Positions 58,446-64,000 of a stretch of DNA of 64,000 nucleotides are shown here, one piece after another. The notes under the pieces were generated by a model, which was not told where the DNA came from, did not search any database, and saw only the letters and a list, made by a program, of their open reading frames with translations. Made by a program: the position numbers and the translations under genes. Each line of letters starts with the position of its first letter. Within the stretch, counting starts at the first letter, position 1. The stretch spans positions 44,268,793 to 44,332,792 of the forward strand of contig CM035808.1 in the NCBI GenBank assembly GCA_020466095.1, read 5' to 3'. The DNA is from Chlorops oryzae. Taxonomy: Eukaryota > Arthropoda > Insecta > Diptera > Chloropidae.

Positions 58446-61400
58446 ATCGAAGCTAGGTTTTAATTGTTTTTTTTTTTTGTAAGCAATAGGATTCATTGGT
58501 CGGAAATAATCGATTATTTATATAATATTTGGATTAATGATTTAAATAATTATTATTAATCAGGTTCATAAGTTCATTGTCCTGAAAGAAATGAAAAAGA
58601 TATACTGAAAAAATAATTATCAAAAATTCCATTTCAATATGAAATTTTCGAAAGAGTATTTTATGCCAGGCCCAGGCTGTGACCCATGAATTTGTTCACC
58701 TAAAAACTAATTCCTAAAAAGTCACCTTTTAATTCATAAACCTTTCGCTGAACAAGAAATCTTTTCCTTCCATATCACAGAGAGGTCTATTGTCTCCGAA
58801 AAAATTCTTGAAATAAACTTCAACGATAAAGAAGCGTATAATTTTCATAGCAGGACGCAATTACACAGTTACATCCCACCCATTATAAGACTTATATGCA
58901 TCAGACTGGAGACAAAAGCGACACACGAAACCATACAATAAACTAATATACAATCAGGAAATCTTACAAACAATTAAAATCAATCAATCATGAAGGAAAA
59001 CTGCACACGCAAAAACAGAAAGAAGAGAATGAAAAAGGAGAGAATAAATACAAACAGAATTAAATTTAAAATTCCCATTGATCCCTGACAGCTGCAATAT
59101 GCAGACTCAGACCGACCCGACCTATTGACGCATGTAACACACATAAATTCCCTACGAGCAATTATCCCAGCAATTTGTCCAAAACTCATCAAATAACCGA
59201 AGAACTGAAAAACGTTTCGAAATGTGGTAAGCCCCGCTTACACACACACCACACACAAACACATATCGAAATTCATATTCACATACTCACACATAGTAAT
59301 ACACATGTGCATGGGATCGCTGCAAAGGGAAACCAAAATTGGAAAACACTGTGAGAAATTGTCGTCAATTTTATATTATTGTCTCGAATTGCGAAACGAG
59401 CAAAGCGAATGTTCCGAAGCAAACAAACAAATAAACGAGAGACATGGGTGACATGGGTCCATTGTCCCTACACACTCTTAAGTCGGCGATATGTGTTAAT
59501 GCCTCAACGATTTCGTTTGAACGGGGTCGAACGGAGAAATGAGAAAGTGGCTTCGGAAATTTTGCATTCACAGCTTCTTTTTGTTCTCTGACGTATTTAA
59601 AATCCTGAGACCCTTAATTTTCTCGCTTTATTTTTGAACGTTTTGTTGCCATCCTTATTTGACAGAATTTTTTGGTTTTTTGGTTTTTTTTTTTTTCAAT
59701 GCAGCTGGACGTAATAAATGCTTACATCTCGAAATAGATAAGAGAACAATGTGTCCACCTCAAGATAAAAAGCAACAAAAGAAAATATTGAAAAAACCCA
59801 TCAACGTTTTCATATCATTTTCATTATTTTTCCTGCATTCTCTGACATTCCCATAATACGTACATTTTGAAATTTTGAATAGCAATATTCAAGCTACATT
59901 AGTTCTGAGTAAAGGAGTTTTCCCCAAGACTATTTATAACCGAAACAACATCATGTCACTCACTGACAGCATCGTATAATTTATATAAAAAAAAGGAAGT
60001 TAATTATTGACTGCTTAGCAAAGAGTTCACTACTGCACTCTCCATTCCAGTCACATGTGGAGCTATTTATTGTTGTCCATGTTTGACCGACTTAACCACA
60101 AATGTGAGACCCAAATGCTGCGGAGTATCGGAAGAAAGGAATAAACGTACTGTAATACGGAGTGAGGCCAATAAGGCAGTCATCATCATGTGATCCAATT
60201 AAAATACAATCAAGTCCTGAAACTGTTGGCTCGCCTGGCAGACACACAACAAGAGTTCATCTTTGGCTTATTATGTATGGTTGATATACTGAAACTTGCC
60301 AAAGATAAATGAATTTACTCGTAGAAGAGGTCAAGAAGATTATGTTATCCATGCGGACGAAATATGTTGTCTATTGAATTATGTGTGAAAAGCTTCATAA
60401 TGTGTGTAGATGTCTTTTGAGTCTTGTGCAAATTGTACCAACATACAGCAGAGGGTGTAAAATTTATATCATTAGCTGACCTAAGCTTTTCTGTGTACTC
60501 TTTAGTGACACTTTAATGATAGATTTCACTGTTACAACACGTAAAACGATGTAGATTTCTGCATCATCGTTTCCACTTTTACGGCATAATTGTCTCATCT
60601 AAAAATAGCCAGCACATTTGCGCCTTCATACAAAAGTAGTTCCCCGCTCGCTTATTACAAATGCCACGCTCTGCTATTAGCTCGAGCTCTCAAACTAAAA
60701 TTGTTAAAAAAAAAAAACAAACGAAAACCCATACGAACTATGAAGCCCCCATAACTGAGCTCCCATTGCGGTCTATCCCCAAATGTAATTACATTGAACA
60801 AACCTGGACGTCGTGCTCTCCACAAAAGTAATTAGTGCATAAATATGGGCGTTGTGTGTCTGCGGTCCACAATAGCCCTATGGGCGGCACCGAAGACACC
60901 CCCTCGATCCTCACCACCCACCACAGGCACACATCACCCTCACTCGCCGAATATGGACGGCAAGATGCGGTGAGCCGCATTCGCATCGCTCCATGTGTCA
61001 TCAGATGGCTGCGCGTAGGTGCAGCATATGCCGTATGGTGTGTGCGTTGAGCAGAATGTTGCAGCAGCAAGCCAAAGTTGTCGCGGTATTAGCCAGCAAC
61101 AGATTGACAATTAACTCCACAAATCATAAAAGTCAATTATGCGCAACACGAAACGCAAATCAGTCATTGTCGTAAAAAAAAAAATTAAAAATTAAAAATC
61201 GCAGACATACATTTACAGACGGTACTTTGTCGCACTTAAACTCCGCAGCCGATGAGTTATGAATTCCAATTGCGTTAAAATTACTCCTCAAATTGTGGGA
61301 GGGCGCCGCAGAGCAATAGCGCAACTACTGGTCTTTCTCCTTCTCCCTCATGTTCTCTACTTTCTTATGTCTCGTACGTGCTCATTAAAATCCGTTCCAA

Positions 61401-61975
61401 ATAACTTTCCGAGAGTCACGCATCAATGAACTCACAAATGTTGCCAACAAAAGCAACCTATGAACATACGCAACATACTTCGAAAAGTGTCGCTTTTTTT
61501 GGTTTGTTTTTTTGATGACTTGCCTCTGTATTTGCTTTTGTGTGGTTTCCAAATGAGAATATTCATTAACAGACGATCGAACGGGAAGCGTGTGCCCATC
61601 ATTTTTGATGGTAATTTCAAATTTATGACATCAGCTGTCGCAGCAACATCTTGTTTTGGGAGCTTTAAGAACCGCTCTAAATTTTGAGTTTAGTTTTCGA
61701 TTTAAAATTTTGAAAAAGAACTAAAATCAATCAAGGAAATCAATGTGTAGGCTTAATTGAATTGGACATTTGATTTCCCAGATCTTTGTGATCTCTCGTC
61801 TGTGACCTCTAATGCCCATTTTAAATTTTGAGAATAAAAAAAGCTCATAAATCGGAAATGCTTTAACCATGAAAACGGAATGGGAAAGTCAATTTCAGCT
61901 TTTGGAAATTATTTTTCTTGGTTCAATGAACACGTCAGTCAATCCCTAAGATTTGAATAAAATTGTATATGTATA
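58446..61975. other. Long non-coding stretch
   Basis: No supported gene or transposon end recognised. The opposed ORFs at 60790-61070 share the same DNA and show no domain. Some stretches (60780-61080) have balanced base composition and could be regulatory. Confidence 0.35.
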
Positions 61976-62245
61976 AGGTTTGTTGTCCAAAGGAATTGTG
62001 GTTCGGAAACATTTCTTTGAAACATTTTTCAATTAAAACATGTTTGCCAACCTTCAATGCGAAAACTTTAATATATTATTTAGTCGCAGCATGTTTCAAA
62101 GGCTTTGACACAAAATCTTTGAAGCATTTCTCGATTTTAGCATGCCAAATCTTTTTTTGAAACATATATCGATTACAGCATGTTTAAAAGCCCCTATATC
62201 TATTCATGGAAATTGAAGTCGCAGAAACATTTCTGAGCACAAGTC
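61976..62245. repeat. Degenerate GAAACATTTxTCGATT...AGCATGTTT array
   Basis: Three or four diverged units recur: GAAACATTTTTCAATTAAAACATGTTT, GAAGCATTTCTCGATTTTAGCATG, and GAAACATATATCGATTACAGCATGTTT. The words resemble the array around 41.9-43.4 kb, so both may be relics of one repeat family. Confidence 0.5.
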
Positions 62246-63922
62246 CTCGCCAGCTTTTCTTTGAATTTAAGGCATTTCAAGCAACACAATGCAAAAACAG
62301 GCGATCCTTTCGACAATAAATGAAAGACACGGCAGTCCATTTGCAATGGCTCGCTTCATGTTGCTTAACTGTTCCACTGTGTTTCGCTCACAAACCATTT
62401 TCCAATCAATGAATGATCAATGTGTGAGATTTCGCACTGCGAGGACAACGAAAACGAAGAATGAAAGCCACAAATTTGTAAACATCAATAGCACTAGGCG
62501 AACGAAAGTCGGAAACAAGCGCAACATGCCATGCTGCGCGTTTGAAAAAAAAAAAACACAAAAAAAAAGAAAAAAATTGTTTCCGGATGTGCAAAATGTG
62601 GCGCTCATTGAGTCGAAGAAGATACGAAACCCATTTAGAGAACAACAATCCCAAAGGACTTTTTGTGCACACCTTGTTACTCGTATGAATGGAGGATCGC
62701 CCTCCGTGCAGTGCCATTCAAACTGTAAATACTTAACTAAAACGGATATGCTACTGCACGAAGCTACGAAGGTATTTACGGTAATCCCTATCATTTTGCA
62801 CGCCTATGCTGTCCTGTCCTGTCCTGTCAGATATCCTGTCGTTCGTTCCGGGTGACACAAAACGACATGCATTTCTCAGTATGCATAAATGAGAGTCTCT
62901 CGCACAGCAATTAGTGCACAAATTGAACGAAAATTCATTTTGATCCAGCAAGCGGCAGCGAGCAACAAACTGCGGGGAATTTTCTTTTTCGGAAAGGCAG
63001 GTGGCGAACCTCTAAAACCGATTGACGAAATTTCAAAATCTATTGGACGCTGTCAAATTTTGTCGTTCATTTCGATTGGAGTTTGAATGCGGGAATTTTT
63101 TTATTTCGAATTTGAAGATGTCAAAATCACGACGTTGGCTGCTGTTCGTATTTATAGGAAATTGGTTTTTCGTTATTTTTTCCTTGTTAAGTCGTTAACA
63201 AGACACATTGCGCCCATTAAAGCGTTGGACTTTCTTAATAAAAAACAAAAGTCGGTAATAAATTGATGAAAAAAATTTAAATTTTTTTTGATTTTTTTTA
63301 CCCAGCTTCGTCTTGTCACTTTAAATTACTCCGTTGATGTACTGTGATTTACGCTGAACAAACTGCCGACGCGGTTCATGCTCAAATCGGACAAGATGCG
63401 GGTGTGTTTGCGCAAAGCGATTGGAATTTCAATGGCCGAAACATAAAGCGATGATGTTTTCTTTTTTTTTTTTTTGCTTGAAAATTTTACATCAATTTCG
63501 AAACATTTTTAGTTTTTACTTTGAAGTAGTTTTTTCATCTAATTTCCTAAACGACTCTACCCGAGAACTGATTAAGAGTTTTGTTTTCGTCTGCTCATTG
63601 CACTCGGAATATGTGGGTACTTTAAGCCCTTCCGGACTCAACAAATTCTACAGAGCGCTATGCTGCAAATGTCTGAAGAGTTTTTTTCTAAAATTTTCTC
63701 CCTCGTTATCTTAATGAGCTTCAATTACGTTTAATGTACCCATTTTTTTTTTTTCTAAGTTTTTAATATTATTTTGACTGGAATTTTCTTCGATGAATTT
63801 GAGGAGTGCTTCCTATGTGAAGACCATTGTGTTGGGCCAATCGGAATCTGGAATATTCTTTTAGGATTCCTTTGAAATTTTTTCAGTGGATCTATGCAGA
63901 GGAGTTTCGAGTATAGTAGGTA
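62246..63922. other. Non-coding stretch
   Basis: The 188-residue plus-strand ORF at 62289-62855 is long for this composition but has two overlapping antisense ORFs, no domain and a poly-lysine stretch. I do not call it a gene. Confidence 0.3.
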
Positions 63923-64000
63923 CTAGAGTCCGACCGAAGTCAAAATTTTCAACCGAAACCGAACCGAAACCGAATATTCGGTTTTTTTAAAGATTCGGTG
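63923..64000. mobile_element. Possible hAT end cut off by the window edge
   Basis: TAGAGTCCGACCGAAGTC followed by repeated CCGAAACCGAA words and a complementary TTCGGTTT resembles a hAT terminus with subterminal repeats. The other end, if any, lies outside the window. Confidence 0.35.

Noticed and set aside
62289..62855. 188-residue plus-strand ORF
   Set aside because: Overlaps two antisense ORFs, has a lysine-rich low-complexity core, and shows no recognisable domain or splice context.

Overview
The window reads as non-coding DNA from a higher fly (Diptera, Schizophora; species not identifiable from sequence). The evidence is p24 proteins of the insect opossum/TMED5 type, three DINE-1/INE-1-like (Helentron) elements with the GTCCGTCTGTCC microsatellite and GCCACGCCCAC modules, an ITmD37E-type transposon, AT-rich composition and abundant simple repeats. 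There are no bacterial operons, rRNA genes or CRISPR arrays. No conventional large gene lies in the window; most of it could be intergenic DNA or a very long intron.

Layout. 0-3 kb: two tandem, intronless p24 cargo-receptor genes on the minus strand, one full length and one cut off after its GOLD domain. 2.9-3.9 kb: a CTAG-rich fold-back repeat holding a tRNA-derived SINE-like unit. 5.8-6.7 kb: DINE-1 copy 1. 9.9-10.9 kb: a 30-bp minisatellite next to an unrecognised minus-strand protein gene that is open except for two A8 runs. 13-18 kb: GA-rich arrays, a diverged duplication and an AT satellite. 20-24 kb: hAT and Harbinger MITEs. 29.5-30.2 kb: a degenerate AGGACCTTCC array. 32-35 kb: nested piggyBac-type MITEs, another hAT MITE and a TIR element with a short ORF. 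40-43 kb: DINE-1 copy 2 and a DD37E mariner/Tc1 relative with a broken transposase. 45.6-47.5 kb: a 5'-truncated LINE with an open reverse transcriptase frame and a 12-bp target duplication.

The most striking part is 47.5-54.5 kb. A long inverted-repeat element was interrupted by a hAT element (TSD ATGACTTA) that carries four GTATCGATAC sites. That hAT element contains a DINE-1, which is itself split by a second hAT element (TSD CACATTAT). Next to it a small MITE is split by a third hAT element (TSD ACCACGTA) that holds a further MITE. Target duplications and homologous arms let most of these steps be read directly.

At 54.2-54.8 kb a perfect 38-bp inverted repeat runs into what looks like a two-exon, glutamine-rich coding segment. 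The other long ORFs in the window look like by-products of low-complexity DNA. The p24 genes, the 10-kb gene, the LINE reverse transcriptase and the 54.5-kb exons are the only protein-coding signals I would defend.
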